Source: an uncultured Hyphomicrobiales bacterium (GTDB lineage Bacteria > Pseudomonadota > Alphaproteobacteria > Rhizobiales > Xanthobacteraceae). From it: a stretch of 37,788 bases of DNA. This document shows positions 17,625-26,431 of the stretch, in pieces. Each line of letters starts with the position of its first letter. Position 1 is the stretch's first letter. The stretch covers positions 1 through 37,788 of the forward strand of contig CAIMEA010000038.1 of the NCBI GenBank assembly GCA_903839845.1, in the 5' to 3' direction. The notes under the pieces are model-generated. The model did not search any database, was not told the origin of the DNA, and worked only from the letters and a program-made list of their open reading frames with translations. The translations under genes were made by a program, and so were the position numbers.

Positions 17625-18530
17625 ATGGCCCTGCCCGACCTCAATCTGCTCGTCACCCTCGATGTCCTCTTGACGGAAGGCAGCGTCGCCCACGCGGCGA
17701 AAAGACTGCGGCTCAGCCCTTCGGCGATGAGCCGGCAACTCGCGCGGCTGCGGGCGACCACCGGCGATCCGCTGCTGGTGCGGGCCGGCCGCGGCCTGGT
17801 GCCGACGCCGCGCGCGTTGGAGCTGCGTTCGCGGGTTGGCCAGATCGTGCAGGATGGCGCAGCGGTGTTAAGCCCGGTGGCGGCGCTCGACCTCCGGCAA
17901 CTGACGCGCACTTTCACGCTGCGCACCAGCGAGGGCTTTGTCGAGAATTTCGGACCGGAACTCATCGCCCGTATCGGCAAGGACGCGCCCGGCGCGCGGC
18001 TGCGTTTCATCGCCAAGCTCGACAAGGACAGCGAGTCCCTGCGCGACGCCAGCGTCGATCTGGAAACCGGCGTGATCGGCGCGACCACCGGCCCGGAAGT
18101 GCGCACGCAGGCTTTGTTCAAGGACCGCTTCATCGGCGTCGTGCGCAAGGGCCATCCCCTCGCCAAGAACACCGCCAAGGGCAACGTTACCGCCGAGCGC
18201 TATGCCGGTGGCCGCCATATATTGGTGTCGCGGCGCGGCCTCGACAAAGGGCCGATCGACGACGCCTTGAAGAAGGCAGGGCTGGAGCGGCAGGTCGTCA
18301 CTATCGTCGGCGGTTTTGCCGCGGCGCTGGCGCTGGCGCGGACCACTGATCTCATCGCCAGCGTGCCCGAACGGCATACCGGCAATATGCGCGACGGTCT
18401 GCGCAGCTTTGCGCTTCCCGTCGCCACAACGTCGATCACCGTGTCGATGCTCTGGCACCCGCGGCTCGATGCCGACCCGGCACATCGCTGGCTGCGCGGT
18501 GTCGTGCGCGACATTTGCCGGACAGCCTGA
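17625..18530 (+). CDS. LysR-type transcriptional regulator, divergent from the DUF2798-MFS operon
   Basis: A 301-residue LysR family activator/repressor. The winged helix-turn-helix occupies residues 1-60 (LNLLVTLDVLLTEGSVAHAAKRLRLSPS then AMSRQLARLRATTGDPLLVR). The remainder is a periplasmic-binding-type inducer domain. The sequence looks like the NodD/PcpR-like subgroup in which an inducer switches a divergent target. It most likely controls the adjacent DUF2798-MFS genes and itself. ATG at 17625 is the only start that keeps the HTH near the N terminus. It converges with recO, only 4 bp apart. Confidence 0.92.
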   Translation: MALPDLNLLVTLDVLLTEGSVAHAAKRLRLSPSAMSRQLARLRATTGDPLLVRAGRGLVPTPRALELRSRVGQIVQDGAAVLSPVAALDLRQLTRTFTLRTSEGFVENFGPELIARIGKDAPGARLRFIAKLDKDSESLRDASVDLETGVIGATTGPEVRTQALFKDRFIGVVRKGHPLAKNTAKGNVTAERYAGGRHILVSRRGLDKGPIDDALKKAGLERQVVTIVGGFAAALALARTTDLIASVPERHTGNMRDGLRSFALPVATTSITVSMLWHPRLDADPAHRWLRGVVRDICRTA

Positions 18531-18534
18531 AGTA

Positions 18535-19269
18535 CTACGTGACGTTCGGCAGCGCGCGCGTCAGGGCGGCAATGAAATGCATGCGCTCGTCGGCGAACAC
18601 CTGCCCGCGCGGCTCCAGCACATGGCGCGACAGGAAAAATCCGGTGAGCGCGAAGCCATCGTCAAGATCGCGCCCTTGCGGCTCGCCGACATCATCGCGC
18701 AGAAAAGCCGGCAGCCGCAGCATGCGGTCGGCATAGGGCGCGCCGGCCAGACGCGACACGGCCCGCCCCGATTTCGGCGAGACGTAAATGAGATCGGCGG
18801 TTTCCCCGGTCGCGGCGCACTGCTCGAGATCGAGGCCGAAGCCGAGTTCGGTCAGGATCAGCAGCTCAAAGCGCGCCACCATCGGTGCAGCCCAGACGGC
18901 GTCCTCGAGCCGGTCGAGGATTTGCTGAAAGATCGTGTATAGCCCCTCGTGCGGATCGCGCTCGGGGAGTAGCCGCATCAAGGCCGCCAGGTGCGTCACG
19001 CCGTAGATCGCGTGTGAAGAGCCAAAATAATTGGACGCACGCTGCCGCATCGGCTCGATGGTGTAATTGCCGAGATGTTCATCGAGACGCGCCCGCCACG
19101 AGGCGCTGACAGAATTGCCGGTTTGCAGGATTGGCTTCATGCGGGTGCCGAAGCCGCCGCGCACCATGCCGAGATGGCGGCCGTGCTCGCGCGTCATCAG
19201 TTCGAGGATGGCGCTGGCCTCCCCGTGCCGCCGCACGCCAATCACGATGCCTTCATCGGTCCATTGCAT
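18535..19269 (-). CDS. recO: DNA repair protein RecO
   Basis: A 244-residue mediator of the RecFOR pathway, which helps load RecA on SSB-coated gaps. The N-terminal OB fold is seen in [22 protein letters not shown] and [12 protein letters not shown]. The helical rest includes [18 protein letters not shown]. The zinc-finger cysteine set of some Gram-positive RecO proteins is absent, as usual in alphaproteobacteria. It is the last gene of the era-rnc-lepB cluster, 36 bp after era, and probably co-transcribed. Its stop is 4 bp from that of the convergent LysR gene. Confidence 0.95.
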   Translation of the reverse strand: MQWTDEGIVIGVRRHGEASAILELMTREHGRHLGMVRGGFGTRMKPILQTGNSVSASWRARLDEHLGNYTIEPMRQRASNYFGSSHAIYGVTHLAALMRLLPERDPHEGLYTIFQQILDRLEDAVWAAPMVARFELLILTELGFGLDLEQCAATGETADLIYVSPKSGRAVSRLAGAPYADRMLRLPAFLRDDVGEPQGRDLDDGFALTGFFLSRHVLEPRGQVFADERMHFIAALTRALPNVT

Positions 19270-19305
19270 GGAATCAGTTTAGCAGAAACGTGCGGTGGCC
19301 GCGCA

Positions 19306-20244
19306 TTACTCTTTGGGAAACTCCAGCCCCATGGCGCGATAGCGCTCCGGATCGTCGCCCCAGCCATCGCGCACCTTGACGAACAAAAACAGGTGCACCT
19401 TGTGCTCGACGATATCGACGATTTCGCGGCGCGCGCTTTCGCCAATGGCTTTCAGCGTCTGGCCGCCTTTGCCGATGACGATCTTGCGCTGGCTCTCGCG
19501 CTCGACATAGATCGTCTGCTCGATGCGGGTCTCGCCATTGCGCAGTTCCTTCCAGCTCTCGGTCTCGACCGTCGAATGGTACGGCAGTTCCTGGTGCAGC
19601 CGCTCGAACAGTTTCTCGCGGGTGATTTCCGCCGCCAGTTGCCGCATCGGCGCATCAGACATCTGGTCGGCCGGATAAAGCCAGGGACTCAGCGGCATGC
19701 GCTCGGCGAGCCACGTTTTCAGATCGTGGCAACCGTCGCCGGTCATCGCCGAGATCATGAAGGTGGCCTCGAATTTGGCCTTTTCATTGGCGATCTTTGT
19801 CAGCACCAGCAGCTTGTCGCGCGGCACCAGATCGATCTTGTTGAGGATGAGAATCTTGCGCGTTTTCACTTCGGCGAGACGCTCGAGCAGCGACTCCGCC
19901 TCTTCATCGACGCCCTTGCGCGCATCGATCATCACGCCCACGAGATCGGCCTCATGCGCGCCGCTCCAGGCTGTTGTCACCATGGCGCGATCGAGGCGGC
20001 GCTTGGGCGCGAAAATCCCCGGCGTATCGACGAAGATGATCTGCGACTGGCCATCGACGGCGATGCCGCGAATAAGCGCGCGCGTCGTCTGCACCTTGTG
20101 CGACACGATGGTGACCTTTGAGCCGACCAGCGCGTTGAGCAAAGTCGACTTGCCGGCATTGGGCGCGCCAATCAGCGCGACAAAGCCGCAGCGGGTGTCG
20201 GCCCCCACCGGTGTCTTCAGATCGGCGGCATTTTTATCGGGCAT
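19306..20244 (-). CDS. era: GTPase Era (16S rRNA maturation)
   Basis: A 312-residue GTPase that binds the 3' end of 16S rRNA and helps assemble the 30S subunit. G1 GAPNAGKST lies near residues 26-34, G3 is in FVDTPGIF, and G4 is NKID. The C-terminal KH domain contains RKIVIGKGGQTLKAIG. I chose ATG at 20244; the frame can start one codon earlier at TTG. Its start overlaps the end of rnc by 11 bp, so translation is probably coupled. RNase III and Era act on the same rRNA precursors, which explains the conserved pairing. Confidence 0.97.
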   Translation of the reverse strand: MPDKNAADLKTPVGADTRCGFVALIGAPNAGKSTLLNALVGSKVTIVSHKVQTTRALIRGIAVDGQSQIIFVDTPGIFAPKRRLDRAMVTTAWSGAHEADLVGVMIDARKGVDEEAESLLERLAEVKTRKILILNKIDLVPRDKLLVLTKIANEKAKFEATFMISAMTGDGCHDLKTWLAERMPLSPWLYPADQMSDAPMRQLAAEITREKLFERLHQELPYHSTVETESWKELRNGETRIEQTIYVERESQRKIVIGKGGQTLKAIGESARREIVDIVEHKVHLFLFVKVRDGWGDDPERYRAMGLEFPKE

Positions 20245-20956
20245 CAATTTTATCCGGTTTCACGCCGACACTGGTGAGCATGGCCAGCGCGGCCGCCTGC
20301 TCCGCGGCGCGCTTGGAAGCTCCCGTGCCTTCGGCCTGCGCGCGGTCGGGCAGCACGACGGCGACCTTGAAGATTGGATCGTGATGCGGGCCGGTGCGCG
20401 CCAGTTCCTTATAGGCCGGCGTCGGCAGACCGCGCGCCTGCGCCCATTCCTGCAACATGGTCTTGGCGTCGCGCAACGGGCGCACAGTCTTGATCATGCG
20501 CTCCTTCCAGAACCTCGACACCAGCGCGTCGGCGGCGGCGTAACCGCCATCGATGAACACCGCGCCGACAAGACCTTCGCAGGCATCGGCGAGAATGGTG
20601 GTGCGCAGTCGTCCGCCGGCATGCGATTCCGAATTGCCGAGCCGCAGCGCCGGACCGAGATCCATCTCCTTGCCGACCTCGGCGCAGGTTTCCTTGCGCA
20701 CCAGATCGGCCAACCGCCGCGACAGCTCACCTTCGTTCGCCTTCGGAAAGGCGCGATACAGCATGTCGGATATCACCAGGCCGAGCACGTGATCGCCGAG
20801 AAACTCGAGACGCTGATAACTGGAAACGCGGTTTTGCGGACCGCCCGACAGAGCCGAGATATGCGTCAAGGCGCGCTCCAGCAACGCCTTGTCGGCGAAG
20901 CTGTAACCGATCCTCTCTTCGAGCGCGGCGCGGTCTTTGACCTTACTACGGCTCAT
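20234..20956 (-). CDS. rnc: Ribonuclease III
   Basis: A 240-residue double-strand RNA endonuclease that processes rRNA precursors and some mRNAs. The catalytic signature is in RLEFLGDHVLGLVI (about residues 47-60), with the second acidic site in EGLVGAVFIDGGY. The double-strand RNA-binding domain is at the C terminus (MLQEWAQARGLPTPAYK, then SKRAAEQAAALAML). It overlaps lepB by 4 bp (ATGA) and era by 11 bp, so the three genes form a tightly coupled operon. Confidence 0.97.
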   Translation of the reverse strand: MSRSKVKDRAALEERIGYSFADKALLERALTHISALSGGPQNRVSSYQRLEFLGDHVLGLVISDMLYRAFPKANEGELSRRLADLVRKETCAEVGKEMDLGPALRLGNSESHAGGRLRTTILADACEGLVGAVFIDGGYAAADALVSRFWKERMIKTVRPLRDAKTMLQEWAQARGLPTPAYKELARTGPHHDPIFKVAVVLPDRAQAEGTGASKRAAEQAAALAMLTSVGVKPDKIDAR

Positions 20957-21708
20957 CGGACAATCGTGAACAGCCTGTTCCAGCGCACAGCGAACGGCCA
21001 GCGCCAGAATTGCCAGGCCCGTTCACCTTCATAGACGGAGAAAAAGATGATCTGCGCCTTGCCGACGATATTCTCGAACGGCACGAAGCCGACCTGACTG
21101 AACCGGCTGTCGGTCGAATTGTCGCGGTTGTCGCCCATCATGAAATAATGATCGGCCGGCACCGTATAGACCTGGGTATTATCGGCAAAACCGTTATCGA
21201 CCAGATCGAGCGTCTCGTGCGTGACGCCGTTCGGCAGCGTATCCTTCCAGCGCTTGACCGGCGTGTCGTGCCCGGTCTCCTCGGTCTCGATATAATCGGC
21301 GATGCGTTCGTGCTTCACCGGCACGCCGTTGATCGAGACGATGCCGTCGGTGACCTGGATCTTGTCGCCGGGCAGACCGATCACGCGCTTGATGTAATCG
21401 GTCGAGGTATCCTTCGGCAGACGGAATACGACGACATCGCCGCGCTCGGGCAGATAGCCGCCGGGAATGCGGCCGGAGAAAATCGGCAGCGACAGAGGCA
21501 GCGAGTACTGGCTGTAGCCGTAGGAATATTTCGAGACGAACAGATAATCGCCGACGAGAAGTGTCGCCTTCATCGAGCCGGACGGAATATTGAAAGGCTG
21601 GAACAGGAAGGTGCGGATCACCAGAGCGATGATCAACGCATGAAAAATCACGCGGATCGTCTCGCCGACGCCGCCCTCTTTCCGCTTGGTACCGGATGTC
21701 ACGCTCAT
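20953..21708 (-). CDS. lepB: Signal peptidase I
   Basis: A 251-residue inner-membrane serine protease that removes signal peptides from exported proteins. One N-terminal helix (VIFHALIIALVIRTFLFQPF) precedes the nucleophile in NIPSGSMKATL. The catalytic lysine is in DYIKRVIGLPGD, and box E is MGDNRDNSTDSR. ATG at 21708 follows AAAGGCGC. It is the first gene of lepB-rnc-era-recO after a 128-bp gap from acpS, which contains a candidate promoter. Confidence 0.97.
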   Translation of the reverse strand: MSVTSGTKRKEGGVGETIRVIFHALIIALVIRTFLFQPFNIPSGSMKATLLVGDYLFVSKYSYGYSQYSLPLSLPIFSGRIPGGYLPERGDVVVFRLPKDTSTDYIKRVIGLPGDKIQVTDGIVSINGVPVKHERIADYIETEETGHDTPVKRWKDTLPNGVTHETLDLVDNGFADNTQVYTVPADHYFMMGDNRDNSTDSRFSQVGFVPFENIVGKAQIIFFSVYEGERAWQFWRWPFAVRWNRLFTIVR

Positions 21709-21762
21709 TGCGCCTTTCGTCCTAAAATGTCGTCAAAAACCGACATAGCCGGCCCCGCCGGT

Positions 21763-21791
21763 CTTGTAGCGGGAAGGCCCGCGTCGTGCAA
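21763..21791 (-). promoter_or_regulatory. Candidate promoter upstream of lepB
   Basis: Read on the minus strand, TTGCAC (21791-21786) and TACAAG (21768-21763) are 17 bp apart, and the lepB ATG lies 55 bp downstream. The match to consensus is moderate. It would let lepB-rnc-era-recO be expressed separately from pdxJ-acpS. Confidence 0.3.
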
Positions 21792-21836
21792 TGAAGATCG
21801 GCGAAGCGGTTGTGTAAGTCGTTGTCAGCGCATGAT

Positions 21837-22268
21837 TTAATCGGCTTTACCGGACGTCTTGGCGGCCCCCGCGAGCGGCATGGCGGAGATGATAACGATC
21901 GCCTGGGCAAGTGGCCCCTCGTCGGTCAAGGATACATCGATGCGGGCCTCATGGCCGGGCGGCACCAGCGCATTCAGCCTCGCCAGCGCCCCGCCGGTCA
22001 GCCGCATGGTCGGCCGCCCCGACGGGAGATTGACCACCCCCATGTCGCGCCAGAACACCCCGCCCCGCATGCCGGTGCCGAGCGCCTTGGAGCAGGCCTC
22101 CTTGGCAGCAAAACGTTTGGCGTAGGTTTCGGCGACATTGGCGCGGCGTTCCGCCTTGGCGCGCTCGGCCGGCGTGAAGATGCGGTTGATGAAACGCTCG
22201 CCATGCCGCTCGATCGTCTTGGCGATGCGGCGCACGTCGCAGAGATCGGAGCCCAATCCAATGATCAT
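21837..22268 (-). CDS. acpS: Holo-[acyl-carrier-protein] synthase
   Basis: A 143-residue phosphopantetheinyl transferase that activates acyl carrier protein from CoA. The magnesium-binding Asp is in [12 protein letters not shown] (Asp8), and the Glu is in [16 protein letters not shown]. The C-terminal 10-15 residues ([11 protein letters not shown]) are a flexible tail beyond the usual fold. Its ATG overlaps the pdxJ stop by 4 bp, so the two are translationally coupled. Confidence 0.96.
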   Translation of the reverse strand: MIIGLGSDLCDVRRIAKTIERHGERFINRIFTPAERAKAERRANVAETYAKRFAAKEACSKALGTGMRGGVFWRDMGVVNLPSGRPTMRLTGGALARLNALVPPGHEARIDVSLTDEGPLAQAIVIISAMPLAGAAKTSGKAD

Positions 22269-23020
22269 GATTTAATTGAAGCCCGCCCGCGCGCCATCGC
22301 CGCGCGCATGAACGATACGGTTTCCGGCAGACCTCCGAAAATCGACTCACCGATCAGAAAGTGGCCGATATTGAGTTCGACGATCTGCGGCAGCGCGGCG
22401 ATTTCTTCGGCGCTGGCGTAATCGAGCCCGTGGCCGGCATGCACTTCAAGACCGAGGCTGTCGGCAAGCGCCGCGCCGGTGACGATCTGTTTCCATTCGG
22501 CTTCGGCCTGCGCGGTCTTGCCTTCGGCCAGTGCATCGCACCAAGCGCCGGTATGGATTTCGATAATGTCGGCGCCAAGCGCGACCGCCGCCTCGATCTG
22601 CGGCCGCTGTGCCGCGATGAACAGAGAGACGCGAATGCCGGCATGTTTGAGCGCGTGAACTACCGGCTTGAGCATCGTCTGCTGCCCGGCGGCGTCAAGG
22701 CCGCCTTCGGTGGTGCGCTCGCCGCGCTTTTCCGGGACGAGGCAGCAGGCATGCGGCTGCGTCTTCAAGGCAATGCCGACCATCTCGCCGGTCGCCGCCA
22801 TCTCGAAATTCAACGGCTTGTCGATCTCGGCCTTCAGCCGCGCGATGTCGTCGTCGCGGATATGGCGGCGGTCCTCGCGCAAATGCGCGGTGATGCCGTC
22901 ACATCCTGCGACGATCGCCAGTTTGGCGGCGCGCACCGGGTCGGGCAGCAGCCCGCCGCGCGCATTGCGCACGGTGGCGACGTGATCGATGTTGACGCCG
23001 AGACGAAGGGGTAAAGGCAT
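22265..23020 (-). CDS. pdxJ: Pyridoxine 5'-phosphate synthase
   Basis: A 251-residue TIM-barrel enzyme that condenses 1-deoxyxylulose 5-phosphate with 3-amino-2-oxopropyl phosphate to pyridoxine phosphate. [17 protein letters not shown] at the N terminus and [16 protein letters not shown] around residues 43-58 are diagnostic. EIHTGAW and VHAGHGLDY carry phosphate-binding and active-site residues. It overlaps acpS by 4 bp. A palindromic repeat unit separates it from rsh. Confidence 0.97.
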   Translation of the reverse strand: MPLPLRLGVNIDHVATVRNARGGLLPDPVRAAKLAIVAGCDGITAHLREDRRHIRDDDIARLKAEIDKPLNFEMAATGEMVGIALKTQPHACCLVPEKRGERTTEGGLDAAGQQTMLKPVVHALKHAGIRVSLFIAAQRPQIEAAVALGADIIEIHTGAWCDALAEGKTAQAEAEWKQIVTGAALADSLGLEVHAGHGLDYASAEEIAALPQIVELNIGHFLIGESIFGGLPETVSFMRAAMARGRASIKS

Positions 23021-23037
23021 CGAATTATTTTCCGCTC

Positions 23038-23116
23038 GTCCCCGCGAAGGCGGGGACCCAGTTCTTATAATTCAAATTTGAATTTTTGGCTTCTGGATTC
23101 CCGCCTGCGCGGGAAT
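23038..23116. repeat. Palindromic intergenic repeat element (REP-like, three hairpins)
   Basis: GTCCCCGC-GAAG-GCGGGGAC (23038-23057) and ATTCCCGC-CTGC-GCGGGAAT (23097-23116) are two perfect 8-bp stems with 4-base loops. Between them AATTCAAATTTGAATT (23069-23084) is a perfect 16-bp palindrome. I recognise the outer arms as a common interspersed repeat of rhizobial genomes. It fills most of the rsh-pdxJ gap and could pause or end transcription, or stabilise the 3' end of rsh mRNA. Confidence 0.8.
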
Positions 23117-23142
23117 GAGCGGAGCTTGTGGCATGCGAATGG

Positions 23143-25476
23143 CTACCCATTCACCCGCTCCACCTTCGCCACCATCGGCTTGGCCCGTAGTTGCGCGATG
23201 ATATCGGTGAGATGCTTGAGGTCATAGACTTCGAGATCGATGGTCAGCTCGGTGAAGTCCGGCGCGCGGCGCGCCATGTTAATGTTGTCGATATTGCCGT
23301 CATGCTCGGCGATGACCTGGGTAATCTGCGCCAGCGAACCCGGCTCATTCGCCGACTGCACCGCGATGCGCGCCGGAAAACGCCGTGGCGTGCTTTCGTC
23401 CCAGTCCCAGCGCACGTCGAGCCAATGCTCCGGCTTGTCCTCAAATTCGGCGAGCGCCGCCGATTGAATCGGATAGATGGTGATGCCCTCGCCCGGCGAA
23501 ACGATGCCGACGATGCGATCGCCGGGCACCGCGCCGCCGTCGGGTGCGAAACGCACCGGCAGATCGCCATTGATGCCGCGAATCGGGATAGCCGGTCCCA
23601 CTTGCTCGCTGCCCGGCACCTTGAACTTGACCGAGGTCAGCTTCTTCAGTCCGAACCAGCCGCTCTCCGACTTGGGCTTCACCGCCATCGCAGCGGCGCG
23701 CTCTTCCTTGTAGTCGGGATACATCGCGCGGGCGACGTCGGAAGCTTTCAGTTCGCTGCGGCCGACGGCGGCCATCACCTCTTCCAGCGACGAGCGCGCC
23801 AGGCGCGGCAATGCGCCGGTCAGCTTCTCGTCCGAGTAGCTCATCTTGGCGCGCTGGAACAGCCGCTCGACAATACGCCGGCCGAGACCGGCATATTGCA
23901 CCCGGACCGCGGTGCGCGTGGCGCGCCTGATTGCCGCGCGCGCCTTGCCGGTGACGACGATCGATTCCCACGCCGCCGGCGGCGCCAGTTGCGCCTTCGA
24001 GATCAGGATTTCGACCTCGTCGCCATTGCCGAGTTCGGAGGTCAGAGGCGCGATCTTGCCGTTGATCTTGCAGCCGACCGCGGTGTTGCCGACGTCGGTA
24101 TGCACCGCATAGGCAAAGTCGATCGGCGTCGCCTTGCGCGGCAGCGCGATCAATTTTCCCTTGGGCGAGAAACAGAACACCTGGTCGTGGAACAGCTCGA
24201 GCTTGGTGTGTTCGAGGAATTCTTCCGGGTTGGAGCCTTCCGCCAGCAACTCGATGGTGCGGCGCAGCCAGGCATAGGCCGTCGACTCGCGCGACAGCAA
24301 TTCGGTCGGCGAACCGACGCCGTCCTTGTACAAAGCATGCGCGGCGATGCCGTACTCGGCGATCTCGTGCATTTCGAAGGTACGGATCTGCAGTTCGACG
24401 CGCTGCTTGCCCGGCCCGATCACCGTCGTGTGCAGCGAATGATATTCGTTGGCCTTGGGCGTCGAGATGTAATCCTTGAACCGCCCCGGCACCATCGGCC
24501 AGGTCGTGTGCACGATGCCGAGCGCCTGATAGCAATCGCCCGGCGTGTTGACGAGAACGCGGAAGCCGAAAATATCGGACAGCTGTTCGAAGCCGACCGA
24601 CTTGCGTTCCATCTTGCGCCAGATCGAATAAGCGCGCTTGGCGCGGCCGACGACGCGCGCCTGGATGCCGCGGTCGGCGAGTTTCTTGGTGAGCTGCTGT
24701 TCGATCTCGGAAATCAGTTGCACGTTACGATCGGCAAGCGCCGCGAGCCGCGCGGTGACCACCTGATACGCATCCGGATAGAGTTCGCGGAACGCCAGGT
24801 CGTCGAGTTCCTCGCGCATCTCATGCATGCCCATGCGGCCGGCAAGCGGCGCATAGATTTCCAGCGTCTCCTCGGCGGTGCGTTTGCGCGAGGCTTCCGG
24901 CATGTAGTCGATGGTGCGCATGTTGTGCAGACGGTCGGCGAGCTTGACCAGCAGCACGCGAACATCGTCGGCAATCGCCAGCAAAAGCTTGCGCAGGTTT
25001 TCCGCCTGCTTGGCTTCCTTGGTGACCAGATCGAGCTTCTTGAGCTTGGTCAGGCCTTCGACCAGCACGCCGATGTCGGGCCCGAACAGCTGATCGATCT
25101 CGGCGCGCGTGGCCGCGGTATCCTCGATGGTGTCATGCAAAAGCGCGGCGGCGATCGTCGAGTCGTCCAACTTGAGATCGGTGAGGATCGCCGCCACTTC
25201 GATAGGATGCGAGAAATACGGATCGCCGGACGCGCGCCGCTGATCGCCATGCGCCTTCATGGCGTAGACATAGGCGCGGTTGAGCAGCGCCTCGTTGGTG
25301 TTCGGATTGTAGGCTTTGACCCGCTCGATCAGATCGTACTGCCGCATCATCTGCGGCTTGCGGGACTGGGTTGCCTTTTCGGCCGCTTGCGGCGGAGTGG
25401 CAGCCGGGCGCTCCAGCGGGGCCCGGGTCGGGGCCTGCTTCTGCATGCGCGGGAGATCGGGGCGCGTCGGCATCAT
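23143..25476 (-). CDS. rsh: Bifunctional (p)ppGpp synthetase/hydrolase (RelA/SpoT family)
   Basis: About 777 residues. It makes and degrades the alarmone (p)ppGpp, controlling the stringent response. The HD hydrolase domain is intact (FSHPIEVAAIL, LLHDTIEDT with HDxxED near residue 113, KLADRLHNMRT). The synthetase domain has RFKDYISTPK near 331 and YHSLHTTV. TGS (about 440-490, PIDFAYAVHTDVGN) and a C-terminal ACT domain (about 700-775, NEPGSLAQITQVIAEHDGNI) follow. RFKD is the RxKD type of bifunctional enzymes. The start is uncertain: ATG at 25476 has GAGG upstream, while the conserved part begins at MMRQYDL (25350). If the longer form is made, it carries a Pro/Ala-rich leader of about 40 residues. 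It is downstream of rpoZ but behind terminators. Confidence 0.95.
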   Translation of the reverse strand: MMPTRPDLPRMQKQAPTRAPLERPAATPPQAAEKATQSRKPQMMRQYDLIERVKAYNPNTNEALLNRAYVYAMKAHGDQRRASGDPYFSHPIEVAAILTDLKLDDSTIAAALLHDTIEDTAATRAEIDQLFGPDIGVLVEGLTKLKKLDLVTKEAKQAENLRKLLLAIADDVRVLLVKLADRLHNMRTIDYMPEASRKRTAEETLEIYAPLAGRMGMHEMREELDDLAFRELYPDAYQVVTARLAALADRNVQLISEIEQQLTKKLADRGIQARVVGRAKRAYSIWRKMERKSVGFEQLSDIFGFRVLVNTPGDCYQALGIVHTTWPMVPGRFKDYISTPKANEYHSLHTTVIGPGKQRVELQIRTFEMHEIAEYGIAAHALYKDGVGSPTELLSRESTAYAWLRRTIELLAEGSNPEEFLEHTKLELFHDQVFCFSPKGKLIALPRKATPIDFAYAVHTDVGNTAVGCKINGKIAPLTSELGNGDEVEILISKAQLAPPAAWESIVVTGKARAAIRRATRTAVRVQYAGLGRRIVERLFQRAKMSYSDEKLTGALPRLARSSLEEVMAAVGRSELKASDVARAMYPDYKEERAAAMAVKPKSESGWFGLKKLTSVKFKVPGSEQVGPAIPIRGINGDLPVRFAPDGGAVPGDRIVGIVSPGEGITIYPIQSAALAEFEDKPEHWLDVRWDWDESTPRRFPARIAVQSANEPGSLAQITQVIAEHDGNIDNINMARRAPDFTELTIDLEVYDLKHLTDIIAQLRAKPMVAKVERVNG

Positions 25477-25593
25477 CTTAAAGCTTGCCTCGAATGCGCC
25501 GGGCTTCAGGATGCGAAAAACTGCGATACGGCGCACATTCCTATAGATATCACGACAATCCGGCACAGCCGCAAGGGTTTGCCGTGCTGCTTA

Positions 25594-25615
25594 ACAAAAA
25601 GCCCGCGCCAGGCTT
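25594..25615 (-). terminator. Second terminator-like hairpin between rpoZ and rsh
   Basis: Minus strand: AAGCC-TGGCGCG-GGCTT followed by TTTG. The stem is only 5 bp, so it is weaker than the upstream one. One arm belongs to the last 12-bp repeat unit. Confidence 0.4.
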
Positions 25616-25644
25616 GGTAACAGGCTTAGTAACAGGCTTGGCAA
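25609..25644. repeat. Three tandem 12-bp repeats between rpoZ and rsh
   Basis: CAGGCTTGGTAA, CAGGCTTAGTAA and CAGGCTTGGCAA follow one another without gaps, with at most two differences between any two units. They lie between two terminator-like hairpins. No protein is known to recognise them; slippage or a short binding array are possible origins. Confidence 0.85.
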
Positions 25645-25677
25645 AACGAAAAAGGCCCGGCGGGTCAGCCGGGCCTT
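25643..25677 (-). terminator. Intrinsic terminator of rpoZ
   Basis: Minus strand: AAGGCCCGGC-TGACCC-GCCGGGCCTT, a perfect 10-bp stem followed by TTTCGTTTTG. It ends about 39 bp after the rpoZ stop, so rsh is likely transcribed from its own promoter or by partial read-through. Confidence 0.85.
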
Positions 25678-25715
25678 GATCGGTCAATTGGTCGAAACAG
25701 CCGAATCGGAAAGCC

Positions 25716-26105
25716 CTATTCGGCGTCCTCTTCCGGCACTTCTTCCGGCGGCGCCAGGCCTTCGAGGCCCTTGAGCAGCTCTTCCTCGGTCATGCGGTCG
25801 GAGGTAACGACGTCGGCATCGTCGGCATCGACACCGCCGGCGCCGATCAGCGGCACTTCCGGTTCCGGCTCGTCGACTTCGACATATTTCTGCAAGGAAT
25901 GGATCAGGTCTTCCTTCAGATCGCCCGGCGACACGGTGGTTTCCGCGATTTCGCGCAGGGACACGACCGGATTCTTGTCGTTGTCGCGGTCGATGGTAAT
26001 CTGCGACCCGGACGAAATCATGCGCGCCCGATGGCTCGCCAACAGCACGAGATCGAAGCGGTTTTCAACCTTATCGATGCAATCTTCTACGGTGACACGG
26101 GCCAT
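25716..26105 (-). CDS. rpoZ: RNA polymerase omega subunit
   Basis: A 129-residue subunit that wraps the C terminus of beta' and stabilises RNA polymerase. The N terminus [20 protein letters not shown] matches the family, and its MAR start is the part of omega that forms ppGpp site 1 in proteobacteria. The conserved ASHRAR follows near residue 24. The C-terminal 40 residues are acidic ([21 protein letters not shown]), as in other alphaproteobacteria. ATG at 26105 follows AAAGGAG. It is divergent from the NYN gene and precedes rsh, a conserved linkage of the polymerase target and the alarmone enzyme. Confidence 0.97.
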   Translation of the reverse strand: MARVTVEDCIDKVENRFDLVLLASHRARMISSGSQITIDRDNDKNPVVSLREIAETTVSPGDLKEDLIHSLQKYVEVDEPEPEVPLIGAGGVDADDADVVTSDRMTEEELLKGLEGLAPPEEVPEEDAE

Positions 26106-26431
26106 CGGCTCGTCACTCCTTTAGGTGGAACTATGTCTTTGAGAACGTCCGGTACCTATCCCCTGCCGGGCCAAAATTCAAGCATTTTTGTCTTGGTTTA
26201 GCCGTAACCCTCTGGTAGCGAACAATCCACGACCGCAAAGCAGGCCAGCCGGACGGGGGCATTACCGGTTTGGGCATGATTTCGCGGGGGCGCCATCGAA
26301 TTTGTCGATGACGCCTTGAGGTCTTAAAAATTCGCGGTCCAGTACGGCGAGCATCCGCGCTTCTCGCGCGCGGCATCTGTGCGGTATCGGATTATTTGAT
26401 AAAAACGTGCGAGATTTGTGAGAAAGCAACC
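26106..26431. other. Divergent intergenic region rpoZ / NYN gene
   Basis: A 326-bp stretch without a gene. It should hold promoters in both directions. It is locally AT-rich around 26170-26205 and 26390-26425. A TTGAAT (minus strand, 26181-26176) could be a -35 element for rpoZ, but no good -10 is seen at the right distance. I see no repeat or riboswitch-like structure. Confidence 0.4.

Noticed and set aside
23191-25620. An 809-codon open frame opposite rsh.
   Set aside because: Rsh is unmistakable on the minus strand; the opposite frame is a composition shadow without recognisable motifs.
25609-25644. CRISPR array.
   Set aside because: The three 12-bp units are contiguous with no spacers, and no cas genes are present.
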